This document shows positions 25,498-37,698 of a stretch of DNA of 64,000 nt, in pieces. Within the stretch, counting starts at the first letter, position 1; every line of letters starts with the position of its first letter. Under the pieces are notes generated by a model. The model searched no databases. It was not told the DNA's origin and saw nothing but the letters and a program-made list of their open reading frames with translations. The stretch is from contig JAVDOI010000005.1 of assembly GCA_032191485.1 (NCBI GenBank), positions 9,540,777 through 9,604,776 of the forward strand, in the 5' to 3' direction. A program made the translations under genes and the position numbers. Source of the DNA: Leptoclinus maculatus (Eukaryota; Chordata; Actinopteri; Perciformes; Stichaeidae).

Positions 25498-25609
25498 GTA
25501 TTTGTACTAATGTGGACATTTAGTGTCTTATTTAACATCAAATGTTTTCTGTATTTACATATGAATGTGTTCATACATGGGGAGAAAAAGACAAATCTGA
25601 TGCATTCTT

Positions 25610-28600
25610 CTGGCTGACAGGATGTTCCACAGTGTGCGTGAAGCCTGGCTCTCTGCCTCCAAACACAACATGGCCGACGTCAAGGAGCTCATCCCCGAGT
25701 TCTTCTACCTGCCCGAGTTCTTGCTCAACGCCAACAACTTCGACCTGGGTCAGTATCGGGAACCACGATGAAGCACGAGTCAATCTGACTGAGATAATTG
25801 ACTGCATGAATATTAATATAATAATATGAATGTTCTGTCTGCCCTCTGTTGTTGGATCTACCAGGCGCCAAGCAGAATGGCACCAAGCTGGGCGACGTCA
25901 TCCTGCCACCTTGGGCCGAGGGCGACCCCCGGGAGTTCATCAGAGTCCACAGAGACGTAAGAATTGAACCCTCTTGTGACATTTTAGGTCTGATTTCCAG
26001 TGAGTACACGTTAACCTCTTGTCTGGCTGCAGGCGTTGGCGTGCGACTACGTGTCAGCCCACCTCCACCGATGGATCGACCTGATCTTCGGGTACAAGCA
26101 GCAGGGACCGCCGGCCGTGGAGGCGGTGAACGTCTTCCACCACCTGTTCTACGAGGGCCAGGTGGACATCTACAACATCAACGACCCGCTCAAAGAGACG
26201 ACCACCATCGGCTTCATCAACAACTTCGGGCAAATCCCCAAACGGGTCAGATACTGGCTGGTGATGACGTCGCTGCTGCTGTACTGCCGCCACTAATGCT
26301 GATATCTTAAATCTCCAGGCTAGTTTAAAGGGATAGTCCGGATTTGTTGAAGTGGGGTTGAACGCCACTAGTTTAGAAAGACGGACAGGAGTACCAGCAC
26401 GGGAGCAAAGCAATGTACCGCTGTGGACGGGAGCAGAAGCTGAATGTTTTCAGACACCTTAAAAGACTCTATATCAGTTCACTGCCTTATCTTACCTTCA
26501 GACAGCCCTGAGGCCTTTATCTGTGCTCTCAAAGCGGCCAGACTCCTTTGACAAAAACAGTAATCTTGCAGAAACAATAACTGCTGGACTACCGCTGCAT
26601 CCATCGGTTAGTTTGCTTGTGTTCTTGTGTGAATTTGGTGAATCCAAATTGACCCTTTAAAACCCAAATGAACACAAACAACGGAGGCAGCGGTAGACCA
26701 GCAACTCTCGTGTTCAGCAAGATACAATTACTGTTTTCGTCAACGGAGTCCTGTCTGTTTCTCTAAATCATCTACTGTCTGCATCTACTTCATCATCCAA
26801 AATGCTTCTTCATGACATTTTGCCCAATGAAGACCTGGTTGTCTCCAAACATTAAGTTTCTGGAGCTTTAATCCACTGTGAGGATGCTCTGCATTTTTCC
26901 CTTAGTGGACAAACTTACCTTCCACAGCCAAAATGTTTTAGCATCCGGCTATTGGTCGATGTCAAAGTCCTTTTCTATCCTCACCGACTGTTGATGTGTT
27001 TGTGTCTCGGCTGTTTAAGAAGCCCCATCCTCCTAAGCGAGTACGTGGTAAAGCCAACGGTGACGTAGCGAGCGTTCCTCCGAGCTCCAACAGCGACAAG
27101 ATCTTCTTCCATCATCTGGACAATCTCAGACCTTCTCTAGCACCAGTTAAAGGTACAAGTACACACACTTACTCTCTGTCTTTTGTGCTAAATCCATTGC
27201 AGTCTTAAGTACCAGTTAAGCCCCAACCATGTACTCTGTACATTAGACAGTGCAAGACTCCCTTTAGACTCTCATATTTCTTTGTGTCTCCAGAGCTGAA
27301 GGAGCCCGTGGGACAGATCATGTGCACCGACAAGGGCATACTTGCGGTGGAGCAAAACAAGGTTCTGGTTCCCCCCCACCTGGAGCAAGACCTTCGCCTG
27401 GGGCTACGCCGACCTCAGCTGCCGTCTGGCTAACTACGAATCTGACACGGTAACAGTTATTAAAACGGAAACGCATATATAGTATTTTTGTTACTTGTAA
27501 TTAAACAGTCTAGACTTTAAGAGAGACTAAAACATGGACTCCTGTAGGTTTCCTTCATTATTTCACCTTGAAGTTGAGAAGTGAATGTGAGAAATGATTA
27601 AAGACGATGTTTCCCCCTGCTGGTCTTGAATAAAAATGCACTTGCAGTTTTCAAATCAGGGAATGGTTGTTGAATATGTGATACAGTGACATGTCCCAAA
27701 ACAAACTGCTTATATTTGATTTAAGTATTTGCATAATAAACTCACTATGAAAATGTAAAACAAAGTTTTTGTTGGCGTCACAGAGGGCGGCGAGAATCAC
27801 AACGGCGATGAGGACAGCAGCGAGTCGGACGGAGACGAGCCCAGTCTGAGTCAGGAGCCCAAAGCTCCACGCAACCCGTGGACGGGTGGAGGCAGCCAAC
27901 CGGGCAGCGCCGTCCACAGACCCAGAGGTACGCAAGCAAGCGCTCCTCTTACCAGCACGGACGGTCTGTGGTTGAGCTGAGTGCACTGCTCGCACTAAAT
28001 ACACCGAGCAGAAGTGGGGAGAGCAGCAAATAATACGCAGAAACCACTTCAAAACACTGACGCGGATACATTGAACTCGTCATGCTTTTGAATCTCCGCT
28101 GAATTCATCCGACATTATACAAAGTTTCACATAAACAATCATTTATTTGCTTTGTTGTTTACCATGTAAAGTGCCTTTGAGTACCTTTAAAGCACCATAT
28201 GTTAATATTACATCACTTTCTGTTCATTTGAATGTGTCTTGTACATAGAAATAGAATAGGAGTAAAACAGACATTGATTCCGTTGTAATATCACTAATAC
28301 AAAAGACATTTTTTTATTGTTGTCAGTAGTTACGGTGACAACACACGCCCGTAACGCTCCGGAGGCAGATGTCTGTCTAGTTATTTACCACATATTTTGT
28401 TTACTGAACCTCAACCCACGCCAACGTTCCCTTTCAGGTCCCTCAGCACGAACCGGAGCTTCGTGGTCGATGGACAGCAGCTCTGACGACTCCCACCGCT
28501 GGTCGGACGGCTTCGTGTTCGTCAACTACTCCGAGGGGCAAACTAAGGTCCCTCACACCACCGCCACCACCCTCACCCGGCTCACCCAGGCCAGAGCTCG

Positions 28601-29245
28601 GTGCCACAGCCCTCCACCATGGACGCACGGACGTACAACCAGCTCAGGGCCGGTGGGTGTCCAGTGATTGAACATGTTGTTGTTGTTGTTGTTTAGCTAA
28701 GTCAGTGAAGGAACGAGGGTTCTCCTCTGATCAGAGAAGAAAACAAAAACTTAAAAAGTAGGCTGATCACAGTGTTGACGTGTTTTATTTCTGTGGGTCC
28801 ACAGGCTACAGATGGGAGCGCCAGCTGGTCTTCCGGAGCAAACTCACCGTGCACACGGCGTTCGATCGCAAGGACAACGCTCAACCGGCCGAGATCACGT
28901 CGCTCGCCATCTCCAAGTAAGAGAGCAAGACGAATTCTTTCCTGTTGTAGATTTGTAATTGTTTTTATTGGTGTGGAGAGCTTCTTCGACACTATCGAAC
29001 ACAAACATCTTAGAAAAGTCATTCTCCTCCTCTGTGACGCCATCTCCTCAGGGACCACAGTAAGATCCTGGTGGGCGACGGTCGCGGTCGGGTCTTCAGC
29101 TGGTCGGTGAACGACCGGGTGAAGGACGAGGTGGTGGACAGCCTCTCCGCCTGCACGGTCCGATTCTCCCTCACTGAGCGGAGACATCACTGCAGGAACT
29201 GCGGCCAGCTCTTCTGCCAAAAGTGTGTCGTTTACAGCAGCCCAG
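25610..29245 (+). pseudogene. wdfy3: wdfy3 BEACH-to-FYVE fragment, copy 2
   Basis: Same exon series as copy 1, at 25610-25748 (5' part of the exon lost at the duplication junction), 25865-25956, 26033-26245, 27011-27152, 27294-27449, 27784-27927, about 28438-28650, 28805-28916 and 29052 to about 29245. The C7 frameshift, the GG acceptor and the missing WD40 exons are shared with copy 1, so they predate the duplication. Differences include Arg for Gln in the BEACH motif (LHRW instead of LHQW) and a 3-bp shorter CAC run near 28560. Confidence 0.86.
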
Positions 29246-29392
29246 CACGCTTTCCTGCCTCTTTTTTTGCCTCTTCAAAGCCCCTCCCCTCTCTGCTCTG
29301 TAATGGGAACATATATTTTAGTAGTGTAGAAGTTTTGAAAGATGTCTTACAAAGTAAAAAGACACATATTCTTAAAAAAACACAGTAGTCTG

Positions 29393-30003
29393 ATTGATTA
29401 ATATCCTTGAACCTGGTTCAATTAAAGGCAGCAGCAAACAGAAAAGTCTTCAGTCTTGACTTAAAGGAGCTGAGGGTCTCAGCAGACCTGCAGCTTTCTG
29501 GGACTTTGTTCCAGATATTTGGGGCAGAAAAACTGAACGCTGCTTCTCCATGTTTAGTTGTGACTCTGGGAACAGAGAGCAGACCGGTCCCAGACCACCT
29601 AAGAGTAGGGATGGTTCATAAGGTAGCAGCAGATCAGACATGTATTTTGGCCCTAAACCATTCAGTGCTTTATAAACCAACAGCAGGATTTTAAAGTCAA
29701 TTCTTTGTTGGACAGGAAGCCAGTGTAAAGACCTCAGAACTGGAGTGATGTGATCCACTTTCTTTGTCTTAGTGAGGACTCGAGCTGCAGCTTTCTGATT
29801 GACTTGTTACAGAAAACTGTAAACACACCGTTACAGTAGTCCAGTCTACTGAAGATAAATGCATGGACAAGGTTTTCCAAATCCTGTTGAGACATAAGTC
29901 CTCTAATCCTTGATATATTCTTCAGGTGATAGGAGGCTGATTTAATCTTTGTCTTGATATGGCTGTTCAGGTTGAGGTCTGAATCCATAACTACACCTAG
30001 ATT
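29393..30003 (-). mobile_element. CR1/L2-like LINE remnant, copy 2 (3' end deleted)
   Basis: Same remnant as in copy 1, but the LINE 3' UTR plus about 40 bases of flank are deleted. The sequence jumps from ACACAGTAGTC straight to TGATTGATTAATATCC. Confidence 0.85.
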
Positions 30004-31002
30004 TCTGGCCGATCACGTGAACCTGTGTTTGCATAAATGATGTGATGTTCCTGTACAATGTTGAAGCTTCCGACACAGACACTAACTGAGTGGCTGTGTT
30101 GCATTTTTCCCTTGCAAGAGAATAAACCGAAAAAGACAACTTTGATTCTTCTGAAGACTTTATTATTGATTTGTGAACAAAACTCTCTTCTCCCGATTAA
30201 CATAGAAATCTTCCATCACAGCTCCCTGTCAAGAGGAAACATGTGATCATGTAATGAGGTTTGACTATCGTTTTTCATTCAACTTTTTTGTTAGACAGAG
30301 GAGTTTTTCTTAACAAAGTGGATGCAAAAATGTATCAATTTGCCTATTTCAGGTCAGAGTTTTGTGGCTACATATATGTGGGTGTATTGTATGATATGAA
30401 GTCAGGACAGGACCCGAGTTGTCGCTTTTATTAATTCATACAACAAGAAAAAGATAATCTTTTGTGTTTACTCCCCTTCTTAGAAGCTGGTGAGACTTTC
30501 ACAATTAAAGGTTCTCTCGGGAGTCGAACCACCGACCCCTGCGTCCCAATGATCTGCGCATGCGCATTGAGGTTTTGCGTTGTGTGCAGTCACGCTAACC
30601 GTTCGGCCACGCAGTTTAACGGTTGCTGGGCAAGCGTGAGAACAGGTGTATATTCGTTCGATTAGACAGAAGAGATGACATGTGACTTATGGAGGACGAA
30701 ATTGTTTTTAAGTATGAATAAATGCAATAATAAATGTATAAATGAATACAGGAAAGAATAAATAAATGTATGAATACAGGACTAAATAAATAAATGTATA
30801 AATACAGAAATGAATACAAAACTGAATAAATAAATGCTGAAATAAGTGTTTTTGTCTTTCACATTTTGTCTTTTTTGTGACATACACAGATGTTGATGAG
30901 TTTATTAATGAATGCTAATTAGGCTATTAGTTAAAGATTAGTAAGGCTGCTTGATGCAAATGTTTTGCAGCAAAAAAATATATTTTACTCTTTGTCTTTA
31001 CA

Positions 31003-31582
31003 GGTCAAATGCACAAACATTTTATTTTCCCTGGGAGAATGACGGTTCCGTTCGGTAAGGGACCACTTGGATTTCTCCGTCAGGATCCGACTGATGCTGC
31101 CAAAGTTCTCAAAGACAACCAGTCTCTACAGGACACCTGTGAAGGAGGAGCTGGTCAGACAGAATGCTCTGACTGTGGTCCGCCAGAGAGGAGGGGATGC
31201 TTCAGATAAAACTGAGGTGACTGGAGACTACATCCTGCAGTTTGGGAAGTACAAGGGGAAGTCCTTCCGCTGGCTCCTGGAGAATGACATTGGGTACACC
31301 ATCTACCTCATCAGGAACCAGCAAAAGGAGGAGGCTGCACGAGTGTTCATGGCAGCGGGGCACAGCAAGGACAGCCTGCTGTCATTTGTTAACTATTCCC
31401 TCAGCTTTCAAGAAGTCCAGTCTCTTCTCAGCTATGAGGAACAAAAGCCAGTTGTAGCAGCAGCAGCAGCAGGTTGGTTTTGGCTCTCGTGCCAACAACA
31501 CCTGGCGAGAGATTTAGCACAGCAGGGGTGATGGCTATGCATCTTACAATCATAGCACAATAGATAATACGTTTCCACAGCA
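31003..31582 (+). pseudogene. Teleost repeat-family ORF with FGKYKGKSF motif, copy 2
   Basis: Same fragment and same lesions as copy 1; the deduced 154-residue frame is identical to that of copy 1. Confidence 0.6.
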
Positions 31583-32319
31583 ATTTTTACTTTGATAAAG
31601 TGAAGCAGTTCCATACAAGATTTCATGCAGAGTCAAGCCAAATTCTCATTTTGGATGCAGCTGTACCATCTGTTCCATTGTACTTTTATATACTATATAA
31701 CTATATATTTCACTTGTTTTATCACTAAGCATGTTCAATCTATCATATGACAGCTGTTTGGCATAATTTTGAGCCATTTTGAGCTCTCTGGGGTGCTCAT
31801 ATGCAATTTTCTTCCACTTTCACAGATTTCATCTGAACTTTACAGAGCCTTCTGATTGGCGGATTTTCGCATGTGACACAGCAATAGATGCGGAAATGAA
31901 CAGAGAGTGTAATGATACGTTCTTTGACCATCTTCTCATATATTGACTGAAAACGTCCATTTTAACACAGAAAGAGAGAGAATGACCTGGAGAGCATATG
32001 CTTCGAACAGATTACCGTCAATTTCCAGCGTTTTTGCCCAGAAAAGCACCTCAAGGTGTGATACGGTTCACAATTTTCTCAGTTTGGCTGTGTGGTTGTC
32101 TATAGTTGTGTTTTGGAGTGTGTAAAAAATGACTTAGATGGTAGTGTTGCTCAGATGTTGCTGTTTAATCTGGTATATAGCATTTATTTTATTTTTTTTG
32201 CTCTCGATATGTACGTTTCGGCGGTATATGCGACAACCTCTGAGCCCGAGAGCACCCAACTTTAGTGCTAAAGATGCAGTTTTTGACATGAGCGTGCGCA
32301 CACACACACACACACACAG

Positions 32320-32350
<31 letters not shown>

Positions 32351-34186
32351 AAAAAAAGGAATTTGTGTTCCAACCTTTGTCCCTAGACCAGCGGCTACAA
32401 GGCCATTGTATCTAGGTATCCCTCTAGACCTGATCCAGGTCGTCTCTTGCTTGGCCTGCTATGCCAGCAGTGCTAAGGAGACTCATACCCTCATTATCAT
32501 TATCACCATTGTATCCCTCTAGACCTGATCCAGGTCGTCTCTTGCTTGGCCTGCTATGCCAGCAGTGCTAAGGAGACTCATACCCTCATTATCAACCCCT
32601 ATGTATGACAGCGGATGGACCACACAAACCAAATATAACTAGGAAGTCCAGAGCTATTTATAGTATTACAGTGACAAACCCTTTTAACTGAGGGTGCCAG
32701 TTATTTTTCTTTGGCTATTTTCATGTCTAACTACATCTCTGGCTCAATTTAACTTCACAGAGACTTTTTTCACATTTTAAATTGCTTTAATTTTGAAGTT
32801 ATGGGCTTTATTAATGTGGCTGAGGCTGCCCCTTGGAATTGTGGGTAATTACCAACAGCTAACGTTAGCTTAATTGCTACTTTAGCTAATGTTTACAATA
32901 GCTAGCTTAGTTGTGTAGTAGCATAATGTGAAGGTGATATGTATTTTAGTGGCCTGCAATGTTAACACAGCTTATGAATAGGGTATTTTATTTCATTCTT
33001 TCATTCATATTAGGCAGTCACATTATAGTGAGTTTATTATTTGAATGTTAATTATGTCATGAAACTGATTGAAGCAATAAGTGTGGCGATTTATTCATAT
33101 TTTTGAATCGCTCTACATATTTTTGACAAACATGTTTTAGTTTGATGCATGTTCCAGCTGACCATTTGGTCACGATTGAGAGAGAAATGCCATCTGTTAA
33201 ATAAAATACATTTAATATATATATATATATAAATGTATAATCTATCTTTGGCCACCAGCAGCGCTGTGGCGCCGTTTTGCGAATGACAGACTTTCTCCGG
33301 TGTTAGTCAGTCAGTCGGTCTCAGCCTTACGTGAAACGGTAAGTCATTAAGATGAATAACAATGAATTCAAATGTCATGATAATTAGTCTGGGCTGTCTG
33401 ACATTCACTTGAAAGCTATGAAGATGAAGTCAGTTGTGTTTCTTTTGTGTTATTGTGTCGAAGTCGGACTTCTGTATGAGTTTGTTATGCTAACATGCTA
33501 ACGTGTTGTAATCTGGAGCCGTTAACGGTTCATACCGGTTAATTCATGTCCGACTTTGATGCGTTTTTGTGACCAAAAGTATCATAAGTTAACACGACCG
33601 TGCATTCAAATAAAATGAGTTATCGCTTACTACTGTAGGTCAGTGAATATAGAGGCTGACCAGCGGCCAGTTAAGGTGAACTAGAGATACTCTGTTACTT
33701 TACGGACACGTAACGAAAGAACAACAAGATATGACCGGGACCCGGTGCTTCATTTGAATCACGTTAACGTTAAATAAACACGCACGTCTCCGTTGGTTTT
33801 ATGTGCATTTGCATGTGAACGTGTTCTACATGAACACCAAGTTACTGGTGCTACAGATGAGGCTGTTGGATTGGATCTCGCATTATGTGAAGTTCACATT
33901 ATCAGAATGAACATCCTTGTATCAAACTAACCATAAGTGACATGTCTTATGTCTTTTGCATGGAAGTGGTTGCATATCATCCCAGATCGTTCTGCTTTGA
34001 AGTCAATATGATGTCCCTTAGTTACAGCTACAAATGATGGGGTAGCTTTCATGCATTTATTTGGTCATTTGCATTTCATACACAGTCAAACCTTCTTGAA
34101 TATTATTATTATTAATAAGACTATATAATGGCATGAATCTGGAGATGCGTATAATGATTTAGGGGTTGTGATTCATTATGATTCAG

Positions 34187-35523
34187 TAAGGAGTACTACG
34201 TGCGGTTGCTGTCTGGAAACCCTGGCATGTACCAGCACTCTGTGGAGCACAACACCAAGGGAGAGACCACACAGCATGAGCCCGAGCACGGAGAGGACAC
34301 CATCGCAAGAGTCAAAGGTCCAGACGCAACACCAGGGAACACTTTGTTCTTACTCAGAAAGGTTCTTGGTTTAGTATTCTATCTTCTTGGTGTACTGTGT
34401 CTAACACTCCGCTGTGCTCTCCAGGCCTGGTGAAGGCTCCTCTGAAGAGGTCTCGGTCCACAGCGGACGAGGACAGTCGGGAGCAGCTGCTGGAGTCGGG
34501 AGGCCCCGAGGAGGAGCAGAGGACGGACAACACGTCTCTGCTGCGCCTCCCGGAGGAGGGAGAGAAGGTCAGCGAGTCCGGACTGCTCCAGTTTTAGAAC
34601 GGCTCAGGGCTCAAATCAGTCTCCAGTGTTACATACAGTACCTTTCTTTAAGTTATTATTGTGTATAATATTGTGTCACCCTCAGGTGTTAAACTGAGTC
34701 TAAACATGGTGTCTACGGGGGCCTGAAATGAGGATTCAATGAGCTTATAAGTCAATTCATAATAATAGTAATGATGGACATGTTTATAATCAATTCATTG
34801 TCATTCATCAGATGAAAACATAAAACTTCTTATGATTACAATGGTGTGAGGAAATAAACCCTTTTTGTTGACACGAGTGCTTTCTAGGTGAAACGTAATG
34901 TCGAACTGAGTCGACAGTTGATAAAGTCCTCGCTCTCTGTCGTCCGTGTCCAGTTTGCATGAGGCCATCATCCCCAGAGGAGCGAGACAAGGACAGAGTC
35001 AGCTGAAGAGAACCTGCAGCATCTTCGCCTACGAGGACATCAAGGAAGTGCACAAGAGACGCTACCTGCTGCAGGTCAGCATGCACATATAGAACCAATA
35101 CACACAATACACATCTTTGAGTTAGACATTCACAAGACATTTATATTGAGTAGCTTTCATGGTCATTTTTCAACATGGACACTATTTTCCCATGTTTTTG
35201 TGTCTTAGTGACTAAAAGGTATACAACAGTTACTGACATTGGTCCGGTATTGAGGGAGAACGCTGCAGACGGCAGCAGCTAAACAAATGTGTTGTTCTCA
35301 TTAGTCACTTAGACACAAAAACATTAAAAGTAGAGTCCAGGTTGAAAGATACCAAAGTTACCTCTTGCTTTTCTTAGTGCTTAACTCACCACCTTGTTTT
35401 TTGATCATTAAATGTCGTGTATGTCATCGTCTTTCAGCCCATGGCGGTGGAAGTCTTCTCAGCAGATGGGAGGAACTACTTGTTGGCCTTCCAGAAAGGC
35501 GTCCGCAACAAAGTTTACCAAAG
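34187..35523 (+). pseudogene. wdfy3: wdfy3 PH-region exons, copy 2
   Basis: Same four exons as copy 1 at 34187-34317, 34425-34567, 34954-35074 and 35438-35523, with the same missing exon. I saw no sequence difference from copy 1 in the exons. Confidence 0.85.
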
Positions 35524-35779
35524 GTACTGAATACAAACAGAAACACGGCGGTTGGACTGCTGCTCCATTTCAGCAGTCTAATGAAGTCCAAATGTATTGA
35601 AACTAAATGAATCAAAACAAGTTCATTTAATAGAAAAAGACTGAATTCTTTTAGCTTTGTTCAAGGATTTTTCTTTACATTTGGTACTGCCCTAGAGAGA
35701 AGATTACAAAGCTCTCATAAAGCATCATGTCACTACAATAACAGACCAGTATTGTCATATGTATCAAGTTACACTGGTT

Positions 35780-36955
35780 TATATGCAGCGTAAAGAAAGT
35801 CAGATGGTGATCATCATTCTTGTGAAGATCTGGACTTCAGGGGACAAGCGGGGAGGGTTCGGTGGGGTGTCTTTCAAAACAACATCTATCAATGCATGGA
35901 CAGATGACAGCATAGAAACACTGAAAGGTTGCTTTCTATGTACAGACTGGGACACCTTCTCTGGAGAGCCAAACCTGGACAATGCCACAGAAGTTACCAC
36001 AAGTTACATAACATTTTGTGTTGACACTGATTCCAAAAAGGACAATAAAAGTCTACCCTAACAACAAACCTTACATCACAAAGGAGGTGAAGGACTGTAT
36101 TAACAGAAACAAGCAGGCATTTAAGACCAACGACCACCGACAACTAAAAACTGTACAAAAGGAGTTGAACCAGAGGCTGAAAGAAGCTCGGGAACACCAT
36201 AGGGAGGCAATAGAGGAAAACCTCCAGGCTATGAACTCTAAAAAACTATGAACTCCATGAAAACAGCCACCAACATGAAACCCACAAAAAAATCCTTATA
36301 TGCTGTAGATGAACTGGCTAAAGCAAATGAGCTGAATGCTTTTTACAAGCGGTTTGACAATTATGACTTCTCAGCTGAGTGTGACATGGTGCTTGATAGT
36401 ATTGCTATTGATGATGTTGACAGGCTAGAGATTGACCATGAATCCGTCAACAAGGTCCTTAAGCAAATCAATGTCAACAAGGCCACAGGTCCAGATGGTA
36501 TCTCTGCTTTTCTATTAAAAACATGTGCAGATGAATTGACACCTGCCTGGTGCCCCATTTTCCAGAGGTCCCTAGATTCTCACACTGTACCAACACGATG
36601 GAAAAAGGCAATCATCATACCCGTCCCTAAGAAACCCTGTCCACAGGAGAATAATGATTTTAGACCTATTGCTCCAACCTCTGTTGTGATGAAGTGTATG
36701 GAGAAGCTCATGGTGAGCAAACTACGGCTGGATGTAGGCCCACAGCTAGATCCCTACCAGTTTGCATACACACAGCAGAGAGGCACTGATGATGCAACCA
36801 ACAGTATAGTGCATCTAGTGACTAAACACCTGGAGAATCCGAGGGCCTATGCTAGACTGTTTGTAGATTTCAGTTCAGCCTTTAACACCCTACAGCCTCA
36901 TGTTCTCCTGAAAACACTGCAGCTGATGAATGTCAACCCCTTCACTATTACGTGG
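35780..36955 (+). mobile_element. CR1/Rex1-like LINE reverse transcriptase fragment, copy 2
   Basis: Same fragment as copy 1, but the frame remains open through LVTKHLENPRAYARL and FVDFSSAFNTLQPH, giving 279 codons. It is truncated at the same point as copy 1. Confidence 0.82.
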
Positions 36956-37108
36956 TACTGTCACGGGGCATGGTGGAGGACTCAAATGCAGACCAGGCAG
37001 AGTAGCGTTAAGCAGGTTTTGATTGAACAGAATAGGATTAATGTGTTTGAAGTGTTCAGTTTGCCAGACTCTGTTGGATGGTGTTAACATGTGTATCATA
37101 TTCTGCAG

Positions 37109-37586
37109 CCATCTGCTCCTCTCCCCTTGGACTGGAGGATGGGAGGATTCGATACGGTCAGCTGACGTCGTCCTCGCACCGCGAGAACAACCCTGCTGAT
37201 GCTGGACGACTAAACATCGTCCCTAACGTGTGAGCGATCTAACCTTTGATTGGTAGTCGTCCCTTAAGTGTACACTAGCAGGAACATTCCACGTGTTTTT
37301 TTGCATGCACTTAAAAGTCTAAAATATAAAGCATTCAGAAAAAAACAACAAACCACATCATCCTCTGTGCAGTCAGGTTATGGAGCCTGGATGGAGCCCC
37401 TTACCTGCAGATCCCCAGCCCTTTTTCCAGGTGGACTTCCTGGAGCCCACATGGGTATCAGGGGTGGTGACCCAGGTCAGTGAACGCATGTGGGGCTACC
37501 TCACTAAATAACGCCTGGCCTTCGCCCTGCACAGCAGCCTCTTCACAGACTATACTGAGGATGGGAACCCTGGAGGCCCAGCTAAG
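37109..37586 (+). pseudogene. sspo: sspo F5/8 type C domain exons, copy 2 (nonsense)
   Basis: Exons 37109-37229 and 37373-37586, as in copy 1. The codon for Tyr in LTKYRLAF (TAC) is TAA here, at 37509-37511, so the domain is truncated even if spliced. Confidence 0.75.
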
Positions 37587-37698
37587 GTATTTGTACTAAT
37601 GTGGACATTTAGTGTCTTATTTAACATCAAATGTTTTCTGTATTTACATATGAATGTGTTCATACATGGGGAGAAAAAGACAAATCTGATGCATTCTT

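Larger units (their letters stand above)
13267..25609. repeat. Tandem unit, copy 1 (12,343 bp)
   Basis: Unit boundaries are defined by the recurrence of CTGGCTGACAGGATG at 13267, 25610 and 37699. The order in the unit is wdfy3 BEACH-to-FYVE exons, L2-like LINE, tRNA-like piece, teleost repeat-family ORF, (CA)n, wdfy3 PH-region exons, CR1/Rex1-like LINE, and sspo F5/8C exons. In this copy the first wdfy3 exon is whole and preceded by a native intron, so it is the left-hand parent of the array. Confidence 0.95.
25610..37698. repeat. Tandem unit, copy 2 (12,089 bp)
   Basis: Near-identical to copy 1. It begins inside a wdfy3 exon, directly after sspo intron sequence (junction at 25609/25610). 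It lacks about 230 bases of the L2-like LINE 3' end and flank, present in copies 1 and 3. It carries a stop codon in its sspo F5/8C exon. Confidence 0.95.
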
